Source: Desulforapulum sp034007745 (GTDB lineage Bacteria > Desulfobacterota > Desulfobacteria > Desulfobacterales > Desulfobacteraceae). Taken from it: a stretch of DNA of 64,000 nt. Shown piece after piece: positions 8,864-18,343 of this stretch. The stretch covers positions 88,793-152,792 of the forward strand of contig JAVEQI010000003.1 in NCBI GenBank assembly GCA_034007745.1, in the 5' to 3' direction. Under the pieces are notes generated by a model. That model did not search any database and was not told the DNA's origin. It was given only the letters and a program-made list of their open reading frames with translations. The translations under genes were made by a program, and so were the position numbers. The stretch's first letter is position 1; each line of letters starts with the position of its first letter.

Positions 8864-10030
8864 TTACAGGGCGGCCGTGTATATTCCAATAACGTCGTCC
8901 AGGGTTAGAAGTCTTGGGTTCGTTGCAGCGCAGGCGTCCTTCTGTGCGTTTTCAGCCATTATTTTGAGGTCTTCCTTCTTGACACCAAGCTCGGTGAGGT
9001 TGGCTGGAATACCCACATCTGCAGATAGGGTCTGGATGGCGGTCAAGGCACATTCAGCAGCGGCCCTGGTGGAAAGACCGGTGATGTTTTCCCCAAGGGC
9101 AACGGCAATGTCTCCAAATCTTTCAAGCTTTGCAATGAGGTTGAACCTTGACACATGGGGAAGAAGAATTGCATTGCATACACCATGGGGAAGGTCGTAG
9201 AAGCCGCCGAGCTGATGGGCCATTGCATGGACATACCCAAGGCTTGCGTTGTTAAAGGCCATGCCTCCAAGATATTCCGCATAGGCCATCTTGTCCCTTG
9301 CCTGAATGTCGGTACCGTTGGCTACGGCCTGCCTGAGATTTCCGGCGATAAGCTCGATGGCCTTGATGGCGCAGGCATCGGTTATCGGGGTTGCGATGGT
9401 TGAAACATAGGCCTCAACCGAATGGGTCAGGGCATCCATTCCAGTGGCTGCCGTGAGAGAAGAGGGCATCCCCATCATGAGAAGAGGGTCGTTGATGGCG
9501 ATGTTTGGTGTGCAGCGCCAGTCAACAATGGCCATTTTAACCTTTCTGCTCGTATCTGTGATTATGCAGAAACGGGTCATCTCGCTGCCGGTTCCAGCTG
9601 TGGTGTTGATGGCGATAAAGGGAGGCATTGCCTTTGTGGACTGATCCACTCCTTCAAGATCGTGGATGGTTCCGCCGTTGGAAGCCACAAGGCCGATGCC
9701 TTTCCCACAGTCATGGGAACTTCCGCCACCGAGGGTTATTATCATATCACAACCGCTCTTCTTATATAGTTCAACACCCTCTGCAACATTTTTGTCCGTG
9801 GGATTTGGAACTGTCTCATCGTAGACCACTGGATCCACACCAGTTCCTTTTTTGATCATGTCGCAAATCTGCCGGGTAAGACCGGCAGCTGTGATTCCCT
9901 TGTCTGCCACAAGAAAGGGTTTGGAAACCCCCAGGCTCTTCATCTGAGCACAGACCTCTTTGTGTGAACCAATGCCCATGAGTGAAACTGTGGGAATAAA
10001 AAAGCCAAAAGTTGCTTCTCCGTTTGACAT
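8864..10030 (-). CDS. Iron-containing alcohol dehydrogenase
   Basis: 388-residue group III alcohol dehydrogenase. It has GGGSSHDCGKGIG for NAD(P) binding and the iron-site histidines in GMDALTHSVEAYVS, YVHAMAHQLGGFYDLPHG. The start was placed at the ATG at 10030, where AAGGAG stands six bases upstream, rather than at the more distal ATG. It probably interconverts a primary alcohol and its aldehyde, which an AOR nearby could oxidise. A sigma-54 promoter candidate is 73 bases upstream. Confidence 0.9.
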   Translation of the reverse strand: MSNGEATFGFFIPTVSLMGIGSHKEVCAQMKSLGVSKPFLVADKGITAAGLTRQICDMIKKGTGVDPVVYDETVPNPTDKNVAEGVELYKKSGCDMIITLGGGSSHDCGKGIGLVASNGGTIHDLEGVDQSTKAMPPFIAINTTAGTGSEMTRFCIITDTSRKVKMAIVDWRCTPNIAINDPLLMMGMPSSLTAATGMDALTHSVEAYVSTIATPITDACAIKAIELIAGNLRQAVANGTDIQARDKMAYAEYLGGMAFNNASLGYVHAMAHQLGGFYDLPHGVCNAILLPHVSRFNLIAKLERFGDIAVALGENITGLSTRAAAECALTAIQTLSADVGIPANLTELGVKKEDLKIMAENAQKDACAATNPRLLTLDDVIGIYTAAL

Positions 10031-10103
10031 GTCAGACTCCTTATTATTTTGCATTATGATTAAAGTAAAAAATAGCATCTATTTAAAACTCTTTCTTTTT
10101 AAA

Positions 10104-10119
10104 TGCAAAAACATTACCA
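10104..10119 (-). promoter_or_regulatory. Sigma-54 (-24/-12) promoter candidate
   Basis: Read leftward the sequence is TGGTAATGTTTTTGCA, with the invariant GG and GC separated by exactly ten bases and a full TTGCA at -12. It lies 73 bases before the start of the iron alcohol dehydrogenase gene. A sigma-54-dependent regulator is encoded at 12942, which makes this match more credible. Confidence 0.55.
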
Positions 10120-10435
10120 TGTTATTCTTTGAAGAGGATTAACTGTCGCCACTGCCCAGTTTTTGTGCTTGTAACTTTTTGAAATAAAACAATTAAGCAG
10201 CGATTAATAAAACATTTAGAAAAATTAAACCTCCTCATTTCTTCCATGGATCATCTTAATTTCATACGTAGAATTGGGACAATATGACCCACTACTGCCA
10301 TGAAGATGGGGCAAAGGGAAACGTTGTTCTTTCCATTTATTGCTGTCAAGGTCATTTTACCTTTATAGTTAAAAAAATAAATAATCTGATTCGGGTTCTG
10401 ATATAATCCCCATGTCCTTATGGATACAACGAAGC

Positions 10436-10496
10436 GTGAAACTCGATAGCTTTTAGCTGCTATCTATCAGCTAAAAGCTAATGGTGTGAGTTTCAC
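10436..10496. repeat. Nested inverted repeat upstream of alcohol dehydrogenase
   Basis: Two perfect inverted repeats share one centre: GTGAAACTC / GAGTTTCAC (9 bp, outer) and TAGCTTTTAGCTG / CAGCTAAAAGCTA (13 bp, inner). The inner arms use the same AGCTAAA unit as the dispersed 7-bp-period repeats elsewhere in the window. It ends 26 bases before the next ATG and could be an operator or an mRNA leader hairpin. The rest of the region 10031-10435 shows only the sigma-54 site and a TATAAT at 10402. Confidence 0.6.
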
Positions 10497-10522
10497 AACA
10501 ACGGGTACAAGCAGGAGTAAGT

Positions 10523-11665
10523 ATGGGTATCTTGAAATTTTCTGTGCCGGAAATTTTTTTTGGGGCGGGCAGCTTGAAATATGCGGGAATCTGCGCAAGT
10601 CAGCTGGGTGCAGAAAAAATATTTTTTGTCTCGGACCCAGGATTGGAGAAATCCGGGTGGGTGGACCGGGTGTTTGAAATTCTCAAAAAAGAGCATCTCA
10701 AGTGGGTTTATTATTCCGAGGTGTCTGCCAATCCCCGGGACTGGCAGATAGAAAAAGGGGCACAGCTTTATAAAAGAAATGGATGTGATGTGGTCATTGC
10801 CCTTGGCGGCGGAAGTCCCATGGATGCGGCCAAGGGGATAGCGCTCGTTGCCAGCAACGGCGGCAGGGTCAATGATTATGAGGGGGCGAATCGAATTCAG
10901 AGCCCCCTTCCACCCATGATCTTTATTCCATCAACGGCAACCAGCGGATCAGACATCTCACAATTTGCCATTATAACAGATATGGAGCGGCGGATTAAAA
11001 TGTCCATCATCAGCCGTACCCTGGTTCCCAACATTTCGATTATTGATCCAGCGATTTTGACTACAATGTCCCGGGAACTAACCATTGCCGGTGCTGTGGA
11101 TGCTCTTTCCCATGCGGTTGAGGCCCATGTCTCTAAAATTGCATCTCCCATGACTCAAGTTCATTCCCTCAAAGCCATCGAGCAGATCATAAAATATCTT
11201 CCCCTGGCCCTGGAGAGCCGTTCGGTGGATGATCTTGGGAGCCTCAGCATGGCCGGGACATTGTCGGCAATGGCCTTCAGCAACGCAAGCCTAGGCCTTG
11301 AGCATGCCCTGGCCCACAGTCTCGGGGGAATGCTGGACGCTGTCCACGGCACCATTCACCCCATACTCCTTCCCCAGGTGATGCGGTATAATCTTTGTGG
11401 GTGCACGGATAAAATGGCTGAAATAGGCAGGGTCATCCTGGGGGAGGATTTGGAGTCGCCCGGTGCAACCGCCCTTGCCGGCATTGAAAAACTTGAGGCG
11501 TATTTTAAAGATCTTGGCGTGAGCACCCGGTTACGGGATATTGTGCCTGAACGAACGACACTGCCCAGGATTTGCAAAATGGCCACCTTTGACACCTGTC
11601 TTTTGAGCAATCCCAGAGGTGCAGATGTTGAAGATATGATGCAGATCTGCAATGAGGTATGGTGA
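10523..11665 (+). CDS. Iron-containing alcohol dehydrogenase
   Basis: 380-residue group III alcohol dehydrogenase related to the one at 8864 but clearly diverged. Motifs are GGGSPMDAAKGIALVASNGG, GAVDALSHAVEAHVS and the iron-site segment LEHALAHSLGGMLDAVHG. An AGGAG site precedes the ATG. The stop codon is three bases before the start of the histidine kinase gene, and the kinase overlaps the regulator gene, so all three should form one transcript. This suggests that the two-component system senses the alcohol pathway or its redox state. Confidence 0.9.
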   Translation: MGILKFSVPEIFFGAGSLKYAGICASQLGAEKIFFVSDPGLEKSGWVDRVFEILKKEHLKWVYYSEVSANPRDWQIEKGAQLYKRNGCDVVIALGGGSPMDAAKGIALVASNGGRVNDYEGANRIQSPLPPMIFIPSTATSGSDISQFAIITDMERRIKMSIISRTLVPNISIIDPAILTTMSRELTIAGAVDALSHAVEAHVSKIASPMTQVHSLKAIEQIIKYLPLALESRSVDDLGSLSMAGTLSAMAFSNASLGLEHALAHSLGGMLDAVHGTIHPILLPQVMRYNLCGCTDKMAEIGRVILGEDLESPGATALAGIEKLEAYFKDLGVSTRLRDIVPERTTLPRICKMATFDTCLLSNPRGADVEDMMQICNEVW

Positions 11666-11668
11666 GGT

Positions 11669-12949
11669 ATGATGAACAGACCAACAACCCTGGAAGACAT
11701 AATCGGTCTTGAATCCACCAAACTCGGATTTTTTGGAGAGGTGAAAAATAAAATCGCCGAACTCCAGGCAGCAAACTTGAAGCTTGAGCAAAAGCAGCGC
11801 CAACTCCAGGCAATTTTAGATGGGATCTCCGATATTATGGTTATTATTTCGCTTGACTTCACCATCATATCGACAAACCGTCTGTTTTCCGAGGTTTTCA
11901 ACTGCGCGTCCCCCCAGGGACGTTTTTGTTACGATTTTTTTAAGAACCGGGTATCTCCCTGTCCAGAATGCCCTATCATAACTGCCCAGAAGATAGACGG
12001 GGTCTGCCGAAAACTCGTAGATCATCAAATTAATAGCAAAAATCATCAATTTGAGGTTGCCGTGTCTCCCATGAAGGAGCCCGGTAAAGAAACATTGAGG
12101 TTTCTTGTTCTGATGCGGGATGTGACCCGGGAAAAGGCGTACCATGAGCAATATCAATATTCAACGAAAATGGCCACGGTGGGGGTCCTTGCAGCCGGTG
12201 TCGCCCATGAAATAAACAACCCCCTGACTTCCATCAGCGGATTTTCAGAAGGACTCAGACGCAGACTGCCAAAACTCGGTCTCTGCATGCAGGAAGGTTT
12301 TAAAAAGGATGAACTTCTGGCGGATTTCCATGAGTACATTGAAACTATTATTGTTGAGTGCAACCGTTGCCGTGATATCGTAAAGAGTCTGTTGACGTTC
12401 AGCCCCAGGGAAAAAATTGTTTTTGTCACCGTGGATCTTGAAGGCCTGATCACCGATGTTCTCACCCTTCTTCGCTACCGTTTGAAAAATTTTTCCTCGC
12501 TTAAAATCGAACTTGAATTCAAGCCTGATCTTCCAAAGGTTCAGGGCAGTGAAGCCGAGCTTAAACAGGTGATGCTCAACATCATATGTAATGCCCTTGA
12601 TGCCCTTGACGATGCTAATGTCCGGGACGGCAGAATAAAGATCCTTGCAGAAAAAGAAAATCCCTGGGTGACACTTTCGGTTGAAGACAACGGAAGTGGA
12701 ATTGCCCGGGAAAAACTGGATAGAATCTTTGATCCTTTTTTTACAACAAAGCCGGTGGGCAAGGGTACTGGGATAGGGTTGTCCACATGCTATAATGTTA
12801 TCAAACAGCACAGGGGGGAGATCCTGGTAAGCAGCCAGGAAAATTTTGGGACGGTTTTTAAAATAAAATTTCCAAACCCGCAATTTGTGACTGAATGGGA
12901 ACCTGAAAGTGTGCCTGAGGATTTAATAGGATATTTCGAATATGAATAA
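11669..12949 (+). CDS. PAS-domain sensor histidine kinase
   Basis: 426 residues with no membrane segment, so a soluble sensor. A short coiled coil (residues 25-50) leads into a PAS domain (about 50-155) containing the cysteine cluster FCYDFF...PCPECP, a pattern that could hold a redox or metal signal. The H-box is GVAHEINNPL with phospho-accepting His near residue 180. The ATPase has an N-box (IICNALDAL), VEDNGSGI, FDPFFTTK and GKGTGIGLS. It overlaps the next gene by eight bases and should phosphorylate that regulator. Confidence 0.9.
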   Translation: MMNRPTTLEDIIGLESTKLGFFGEVKNKIAELQAANLKLEQKQRQLQAILDGISDIMVIISLDFTIISTNRLFSEVFNCASPQGRFCYDFFKNRVSPCPECPIITAQKIDGVCRKLVDHQINSKNHQFEVAVSPMKEPGKETLRFLVLMRDVTREKAYHEQYQYSTKMATVGVLAAGVAHEINNPLTSISGFSEGLRRRLPKLGLCMQEGFKKDELLADFHEYIETIIVECNRCRDIVKSLLTFSPREKIVFVTVDLEGLITDVLTLLRYRLKNFSSLKIELEFKPDLPKVQGSEAELKQVMLNIICNALDALDDANVRDGRIKILAEKENPWVTLSVEDNGSGIAREKLDRIFDPFFTTKPVGKGTGIGLSTCYNVIKQHRGEILVSSQENFGTVFKIKFPNPQFVTEWEPESVPEDLIGYFEYE

Positions 12950-14294
12950 TCAGCCATGCTCCATAAATGTTCTCGTGGTCGACGATGAAAAATCCATCCG
13001 CAGGCTGCTTGAAAAAGAGTTAAGCTCACAACGGCGAAGTATCACAACGGCCGGTAATGCCAGGGAAGCCCTCATGGCCATAAGAAGCGCTGTGTTTGAT
13101 GTCATTATTCTGGATATCAGCCTGCCTGATGCCAATGGAATCGAACTGATGTCCCGATTCCATGAGGAGATCCTGGGAGTACAGATCGTTTTAATTACCG
13201 GATATGGTGATGTTGATGACGCTGTTGAAGCCATGAAGACAGGGGCCTGCGACTATATTACAAAGCCCTTTGACCTGGGACGCCTGGAGCAGGTCGTTGA
13301 AAAGGCCTATCAGCTCGGAGCCCTTCACAAAAAAAAGTTTTTAAAACACCAGGGGGATGGAAAAAACAGTCTTTTCCCCGATCAGATCGTGGGGCATTCC
13401 ACCGCCATGGATGAAGTTCGATTCCTCATCGGCAAGGTGGCGCCAACCTCGGTTCCTGTCCTGATAACCGGCGAGAGCGGCACCGGTAAAAATGTAGTGG
13501 CAAGGCAGTTGCACGGTCTGAGCCTCAGACAGGATAACCCCTTGATAACCAAAAATTGCGCAACCCTCCAGGAGGAGTTGATACGCAGTGAGCTGTTCGG
13601 GTATTGCAAAGGGGCCTTTACCGGTGCCGAAGAGTCAAGGCAGGGACTTCTTGATTTTGCAGACAGGGGCACCTTGTTCCTGGACGAGATAGGGGAACTC
13701 TCCGTTGGTGTACAGGCATCTTTACTGCGTGTTATGGAAAATCAGACCTTCCGTCCGGTGGGAGATAAGAGTGAGCGCAAGGTTGATATTCGATTTCTAT
13801 TTGCAACCAATCGCAACCTCAAGGAAGAGGTGGCAAAGGGGACGTTCAGCGAGGCCCTTTTCCACCGTCTCAACGTATTTGCCATAAAGATACTTCCTTT
13901 ACGCAAGCGCAAGGAGGAGATTCCCGTGTTGATAGAATATTTTCTGGGTAAAATGAGCTCCGGCAGTGCCCCCTGCATGGTGTCGAAAAATGCCATGAAC
14001 CGCCTAATGGCCTATGACTGGCCGGGCAATGTCCGGGAACTTCACAATGTCATGGAAAGGGGCGTCATCCTTGCGGAAAACAACGTCATCACGGAACGAT
14101 GCCTTCCCCTTGAACTCCTCGAGTCAGCCAATGGCACAGGTGAGAGCTCCTTTAATCTGTTTCCCCCCCTTGAGCAGATGGAGAAAAACTACATTCTCAA
14201 GGTGCTCGACCATGTGGATGGAAATAGATCAAAGGCGTCTGAAATCCTTGGCATAAGTAGAAAGACCCTTTACCGCAAGCTGTTGAACGGTTGA
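12942..14294 (+). CDS. Sigma-54-dependent response regulator (NtrC family)
   Basis: 450 residues in three domains. The receiver domain (1-125) has phospho-acceptor Asp58 in LDISLPD. The AAA+ domain has Walker A GESGTGKN, the sigma-54 contact loop GAFTGA and Walker B GTLFLDEIGE. The C-terminal Fis-type helix-turn-helix is NRSKASEILGISRKTLYRKL. It should activate sigma-54 promoters, and the candidate at 10104 is an obvious target. It is cotranscribed with the kinase. Confidence 0.92.
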   Translation: MNNQPCSINVLVVDDEKSIRRLLEKELSSQRRSITTAGNAREALMAIRSAVFDVIILDISLPDANGIELMSRFHEEILGVQIVLITGYGDVDDAVEAMKTGACDYITKPFDLGRLEQVVEKAYQLGALHKKKFLKHQGDGKNSLFPDQIVGHSTAMDEVRFLIGKVAPTSVPVLITGESGTGKNVVARQLHGLSLRQDNPLITKNCATLQEELIRSELFGYCKGAFTGAEESRQGLLDFADRGTLFLDEIGELSVGVQASLLRVMENQTFRPVGDKSERKVDIRFLFATNRNLKEEVAKGTFSEALFHRLNVFAIKILPLRKRKEEIPVLIEYFLGKMSSGSAPCMVSKNAMNRLMAYDWPGNVRELHNVMERGVILAENNVITERCLPLELLESANGTGESSFNLFPPLEQMEKNYILKVLDHVDGNRSKASEILGISRKTLYRKLLNG

Positions 14295-14296
14295 TT

Positions 14297-14349
14297 GTAG
14301 GTAGTAGGTAGATCCTTGGTTGAGGCCGGATGTATCCCCCGCTCCGGCC
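14297..14349 (+). repeat. Short TAGGTAG repeat and GC-rich hairpin after the regulator gene
   Basis: Directly after the stop codon the sequence TGTAGGTAGTAGGTAGA resembles the 7-bp-period repeats seen at 19987 and 33329. It is followed by a stem GGCCGGA / TCCGGCC at 14324-14349, a possible but weak terminator. The rest of the gap to 14487 shows nothing recognisable. Confidence 0.45.
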
Positions 14350-14487
14350 GTGCCGTTTAGGATGAGGGAATTTTCATGATTTGGACTGTGGCGGTAAACT
14401 TTCATCTATGATATAAAATCACTCTGTACCTTGAGTTTATGGCTTGGGCTTGGCTTGTTTTATCCCTAATTTAAAAGAGTTGGTCGT

Positions 14488-16689
14488 GTGAAAAATAATA
14501 GATATAGTATCGATGAAAATATTTTAATCATCAAAACCGAATGCGGTGAATACAAGTTTAAAATAGGCGATGAAACCGGGTTGGCCAATGCTCAACGTAT
14601 TGCAGAGCTGATGGTTAATGAAATGGAAAAGGTTGAAAAAAAATTTCTGGGGGAAAGGGAGAATTTTAATCCATATGCTGCGCTTCTCATGGCAAACTTG
14701 AATCTTTCCGATAGATATATTCAACTTGAGGATAGATACAATACACTTTTGAAGCAACATGAACAGGCAAAGTCGGCTGCCCAGGAAGAGGGCAAACCAG
14801 GAGCAGACTGGAAAAAGATACTGGACAAGAAAAAAATATTGCTCAGGGAAAAAATTTCAGAGGAGCTAAAGAGTATTGCCGAAAGTCTCCCTATCTCCCG
14901 GAAAACAGAAGATATTGAATTGCAGGAACTGCCCTGCATAAAAACACAACTTGACCCATCCCTGTCAAAGGCCATGGATTCAAAGCCGGAGCTGCCGGAA
15001 ACCTCGATGGAAAAGCCAAAACCAGAACCACTGGAAGCGCCGGAAGTCGAAGAAATCCTCGATCTGTTGGAAGAACCAATCACACAGCCAAAGCCTGAAC
15101 CTTTGCCCAAACCTCCAATCCAGCCGTCAGTTGAACCTTTATCCGAACCTTCAATTACCCTGCCGCAAGAGTCTTCCTGTCAGTTCAGGATCAATACACC
15201 GGGAAAGAACTATAGCAGACCCATGGTGTCAGCCAGCAGCTGCCATGATCAATTCCAACTGCCGTCCCTGGATTTTCTTAAGTCCTTTGATATGGATATA
15301 GAGGTTGACCATGAGGCCATACGAAGGGACGCAGAACTGCTTGAACAGAAACTTGGTTATTTTGGAATCAAGGGCGAGGTCATGGAAGTGTCTCCCGGGC
15401 CTGTTATCACCACCTTTGAGTATAAGCCAGCTCCGGGAATAAAGATCAGTAAAATTGTAAACCTGGCGGATGATCTGGCCCTTGCCCTGAGTGCCTTGAG
15501 TATTCGTATTGTTGCCCCAATTCCCGGAAAGGATGTTATCGGTGTTGAGATTCCCAATGCAAAGATGAGTGTTGTTCCCTTCCTTGACATCGTTGGTTCT
15601 GATGCGTTTAAAAATAGTGGATCTAAAATTCCCATCTGCCTGGGTAAGGATATCGTTGGTAATCCAGTTGTTGTGGGCCTTGAAAAAATGCCCCATCTTC
15701 TTATCGCAGGGGCCACGGGAACGGGTAAAAGCGTTGGGCTCAACGCCATGATCGCAAGTATCCTCTACAAATCATCCCCTGATAAGGTTAAATTTATCAT
15801 GATTGATCCCAAGCGGATCGAGCTCTCCTTATTTAACGACATCCCCCATCTGATAACGCCGGTTATAACTGATATGAAAAAGGCAAACACTGCCCTGCAG
15901 TGGGTTGTAAGGGAGATGGAGAGCCGTTATGAGATGCTTGCCAGGCTCCAGGTGAGAAACATTGAGCAGTACAATAAAAAAATAAAAAGGGCCGATCTGT
16001 CTGAATATGATCAGGATGAACCCTTTGAGGAATTTTCATATATTGTCATCATCATTGATGAGCTTGCAGACCTGATGATGACGGCAAGCAAAGACATTGA
16101 ATTTTCATTGACCCGTATTGCCCAGATGGCAAGGGCCGCTGGTATCCATCTGATCCTTGCCACCCAGCGCCCCTCGGTTGATGTTCTGACCGGAATCATA
16201 AAGGCAAATTTTCCCACACGGATATCATTCCAGGTTTCGTCAAAAACCGATTCCAGGACCATCATTGATGCCAACGGAGCTGAAACCCTTCTGGGCAGGG
16301 GAGACATGCTCTTTGTTCCCCCCGGTACCTCAAGACTCAGCAGAGTCCATGGCACCTATCTTTCGGAAGAAGAGCTTATTGCCATAACCAACTTCTTAAA
16401 AGCTCAAGGCAAACCCCGGTATGTGATGGATGTGATCACAGAACAGGAGGAGGACCCAACCATGGATGCCGCCGGTATTGGTGAGGATGATTATGATGAA
16501 AAATACCAGGCCGCCCTGGAGTACGTTTTTGCCACACGGCAGGCGTCGATTTCAAGCGTCCAAAGAGCCCTCAGGGTTGGGTATAACAGGGCGGCAAGGA
16601 TCATCGATCTTATGGAGAAAAAGGGGATTGTCGGCCAGTCAGACGGGGTGAAGCCCCGCCAGGTTTTAATCGATCGCCTTGACCTGTAA
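14488..16689 (+). CDS. FtsK/SpoIIIE-type DNA translocase with ZapA-like N-terminus, no membrane segments
   Basis: 733 residues starting at GTG. The C-terminal ~480 residues are a complete FtsK motor: alpha domain, Walker A GATGTGKS at residues 408-415, Walker B VIIIDELADLMM, ATQRPSVDVLTG, and the DNA-reading gamma winged helix ending in VGYNRAARIIDLMEKKGIVG. There is no four-helix membrane domain. Instead residues about 14-92 resemble ZapA: a short beta segment (GEYKFKIGDE), then AQRIAELMVNEMEKV and ALLMANLNLSDRYIQLEDRYNTL. A proline- and glutamate-rich linker (about 165-235) joins the two. This resembles soluble SftA of Bacillus in layout. The ZapA assignment is my reading and needs profile comparison. 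Confidence 0.85.
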   Translation: MKNNRYSIDENILIIKTECGEYKFKIGDETGLANAQRIAELMVNEMEKVEKKFLGERENFNPYAALLMANLNLSDRYIQLEDRYNTLLKQHEQAKSAAQEEGKPGADWKKILDKKKILLREKISEELKSIAESLPISRKTEDIELQELPCIKTQLDPSLSKAMDSKPELPETSMEKPKPEPLEAPEVEEILDLLEEPITQPKPEPLPKPPIQPSVEPLSEPSITLPQESSCQFRINTPGKNYSRPMVSASSCHDQFQLPSLDFLKSFDMDIEVDHEAIRRDAELLEQKLGYFGIKGEVMEVSPGPVITTFEYKPAPGIKISKIVNLADDLALALSALSIRIVAPIPGKDVIGVEIPNAKMSVVPFLDIVGSDAFKNSGSKIPICLGKDIVGNPVVVGLEKMPHLLIAGATGTGKSVGLNAMIASILYKSSPDKVKFIMIDPKRIELSLFNDIPHLITPVITDMKKANTALQWVVREMESRYEMLARLQVRNIEQYNKKIKRADLSEYDQDEPFEEFSYIVIIIDELADLMMTASKDIEFSLTRIAQMARAAGIHLILATQRPSVDVLTGIIKANFPTRISFQVSSKTDSRTIIDANGAETLLGRGDMLFVPPGTSRLSRVHGTYLSEEELIAITNFLKAQGKPRYVMDVITEQEEDPTMDAAGIGEDDYDEKYQAALEYVFATRQASISSVQRALRVGYNRAARIIDLMEKKGIVGQSDGVKPRQVLIDRLDL

Positions 16690-16693
16690 CTCC

Positions 16694-18319
16694 ATGGATA
16701 AAGGGGTAAATAATAATGACACCACAGGATTCAGGACAGATGGTACTGTGAATCGACAATCGGCTTATGTGAACTCTTTTTTACCTGGGGGCTTTTATGC
16801 CGCTGGAAGCGCAATTCTCCTGACCCTTGCCTTTCCAGGTCCCGGGCTTGACTGGTTGTGCTGGGTTGCCCTGGTGCCCCTCATGGTTGGCGTCCATGGC
16901 ACTGCTCCCAGGCGGTCATTTTACCTGGGGCTCACGACCGGGGCGATTCATTTTGTCTTGCTCCTGTACTGGATCGTGCCGACCATCCGGACCTACGGGG
17001 AGATACCCCTGGTTCTCTGTGTTTTCGTGCTTGCTCTGCTTGCCTCTTATCTTGCCCTTTATGTGGGACTTTTTTCCGTGGGGATGGCCTTTTTCCCCGG
17101 CAACTCCATGTGGATGCCGGTTTGGGCCGGGGTTTTGTGGGTCGGGGGTGAGTATCTCAGGGCATCGCTCTTTACGGGTCTCCCCTGGGGGCTTCTGGGC
17201 CATTGTCTTTATCAACGAACCTCCATGATCCAGATCGCCGATCTTTTTGGTGTTTACGGGATCTCCTTTGTGATCGTTATGGTCAATGCAGCCCTTGCCG
17301 GGGTATGGATTCTTGCGAGGAAAAAGACCGGGCCCGGGGTGCTTGCCCTGTCCATGATTCCGTGTCTCCTCGCCCTGGTTCTGGTGTTTTCCTATGGCAG
17401 AATGAGACAGGTAGAAGTAGCTCTTGCCATGGACGACGCCCAGCGGACAAGGGTTTCGGTGCTTCAGGGCAATATCAGCCAGGCGGACAAGTGGGACGAT
17501 CAATATAAGGAATCGACCGTTGACACCTATTGCGACCTTGTCCTTAAGGCGGCAGAGGATGAGCCTGACCTTATCGTGTTCCCAGAGACAGCCCTTCCCT
17601 TTTATTACGGCCTGGAAAAGGCCATTTCAGATCAGGTGGACCGGTGCATCCGCCAGGCAAAAACCTGGTTCATTGTGGGCAGTCCCGCCCTCGGGGAAAA
17701 TAGTCAGGGATATACATATTACAACCGGGCCTATGTGATCGACGGGTTTTCCATTCCCAGGGGGCAGTACGATAAGATACACTTGGTTCCCTTTGGCGAG
17801 TACGTTCCCCTTGGCCGTTATCTCCCCTTTCTTGGAAAACTAACGGCCCAGGCGGGTAATTTTTCATCGGGGGATAAACAGGCCCTTCCCCTTGAGTATG
17901 GCAGGGGATCGGCCGGTATGCTTATCTGTTTTGAGGTGATTTTTCCGGGGCTTGCCAGGAATATGGCCAACAGGGGGGCCAATATTCTCGTTACCATTAC
18001 CAACGACGCCTGGTTCGGGCGTACCTCAGCCCCGGCTCAGCATTTTTCCATGGCCGTTTTCAGGGCCGTTGAGAATAGAAGGGCCGTGGTAAGGGCAGCA
18101 AATACTGGTATCAGCGGATTCATAGATCCCCTGGGCAACATAGAAGCCTCAACCGAGCTTTATACCCGTGCCGCCATGACCCGATCCCCTGCCCTTATGG
18201 ATATGGTCACCCTTTATTCCATTGCCGGTGATTGGTTTGCAATGATATGTCTGGTTGCAATGGCCCTTGTGTTTATGGTAAAAAGTGGCTTTAGAAATTT
18301 TTTTAGAAAGATTCCTTAG
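16694..18319 (+). CDS. lnt: Apolipoprotein N-acyltransferase
   Basis: About 541 residues. The N-terminal third is a set of membrane helices (WVALVPLMVGVHG onwards); the C-terminal part is a nitrilase-like domain facing the periplasm with the catalytic triad in FPETALPF (Glu, near 297), YDKIHLVPFGEYVP (Lys, near 361) and MLICFEVIFP (Cys, near 412). It adds the third acyl chain to bacterial lipoproteins. The frame is open further upstream to a TTG at 16679 that overlaps the FtsK stop; I preferred the ATG at 16694, but neither has a good ribosome-binding site. Confidence 0.92.
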   Translation: MDKGVNNNDTTGFRTDGTVNRQSAYVNSFLPGGFYAAGSAILLTLAFPGPGLDWLCWVALVPLMVGVHGTAPRRSFYLGLTTGAIHFVLLLYWIVPTIRTYGEIPLVLCVFVLALLASYLALYVGLFSVGMAFFPGNSMWMPVWAGVLWVGGEYLRASLFTGLPWGLLGHCLYQRTSMIQIADLFGVYGISFVIVMVNAALAGVWILARKKTGPGVLALSMIPCLLALVLVFSYGRMRQVEVALAMDDAQRTRVSVLQGNISQADKWDDQYKESTVDTYCDLVLKAAEDEPDLIVFPETALPFYYGLEKAISDQVDRCIRQAKTWFIVGSPALGENSQGYTYYNRAYVIDGFSIPRGQYDKIHLVPFGEYVPLGRYLPFLGKLTAQAGNFSSGDKQALPLEYGRGSAGMLICFEVIFPGLARNMANRGANILVTITNDAWFGRTSAPAQHFSMAVFRAVENRRAVVRAANTGISGFIDPLGNIEASTELYTRAAMTRSPALMDMVTLYSIAGDWFAMICLVAMALVFMVKSGFRNFFRKIP

Positions 18320-18343
18320 CTTACAACGATCAGGAGAAAAATC

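Noticed and set aside
10421..10436. Second GG-(10)-GC sigma-54-like site before the alcohol dehydrogenase at 10523
   Set aside because: The -12 element reads AAGC instead of TTGC, so only the spacing fits.
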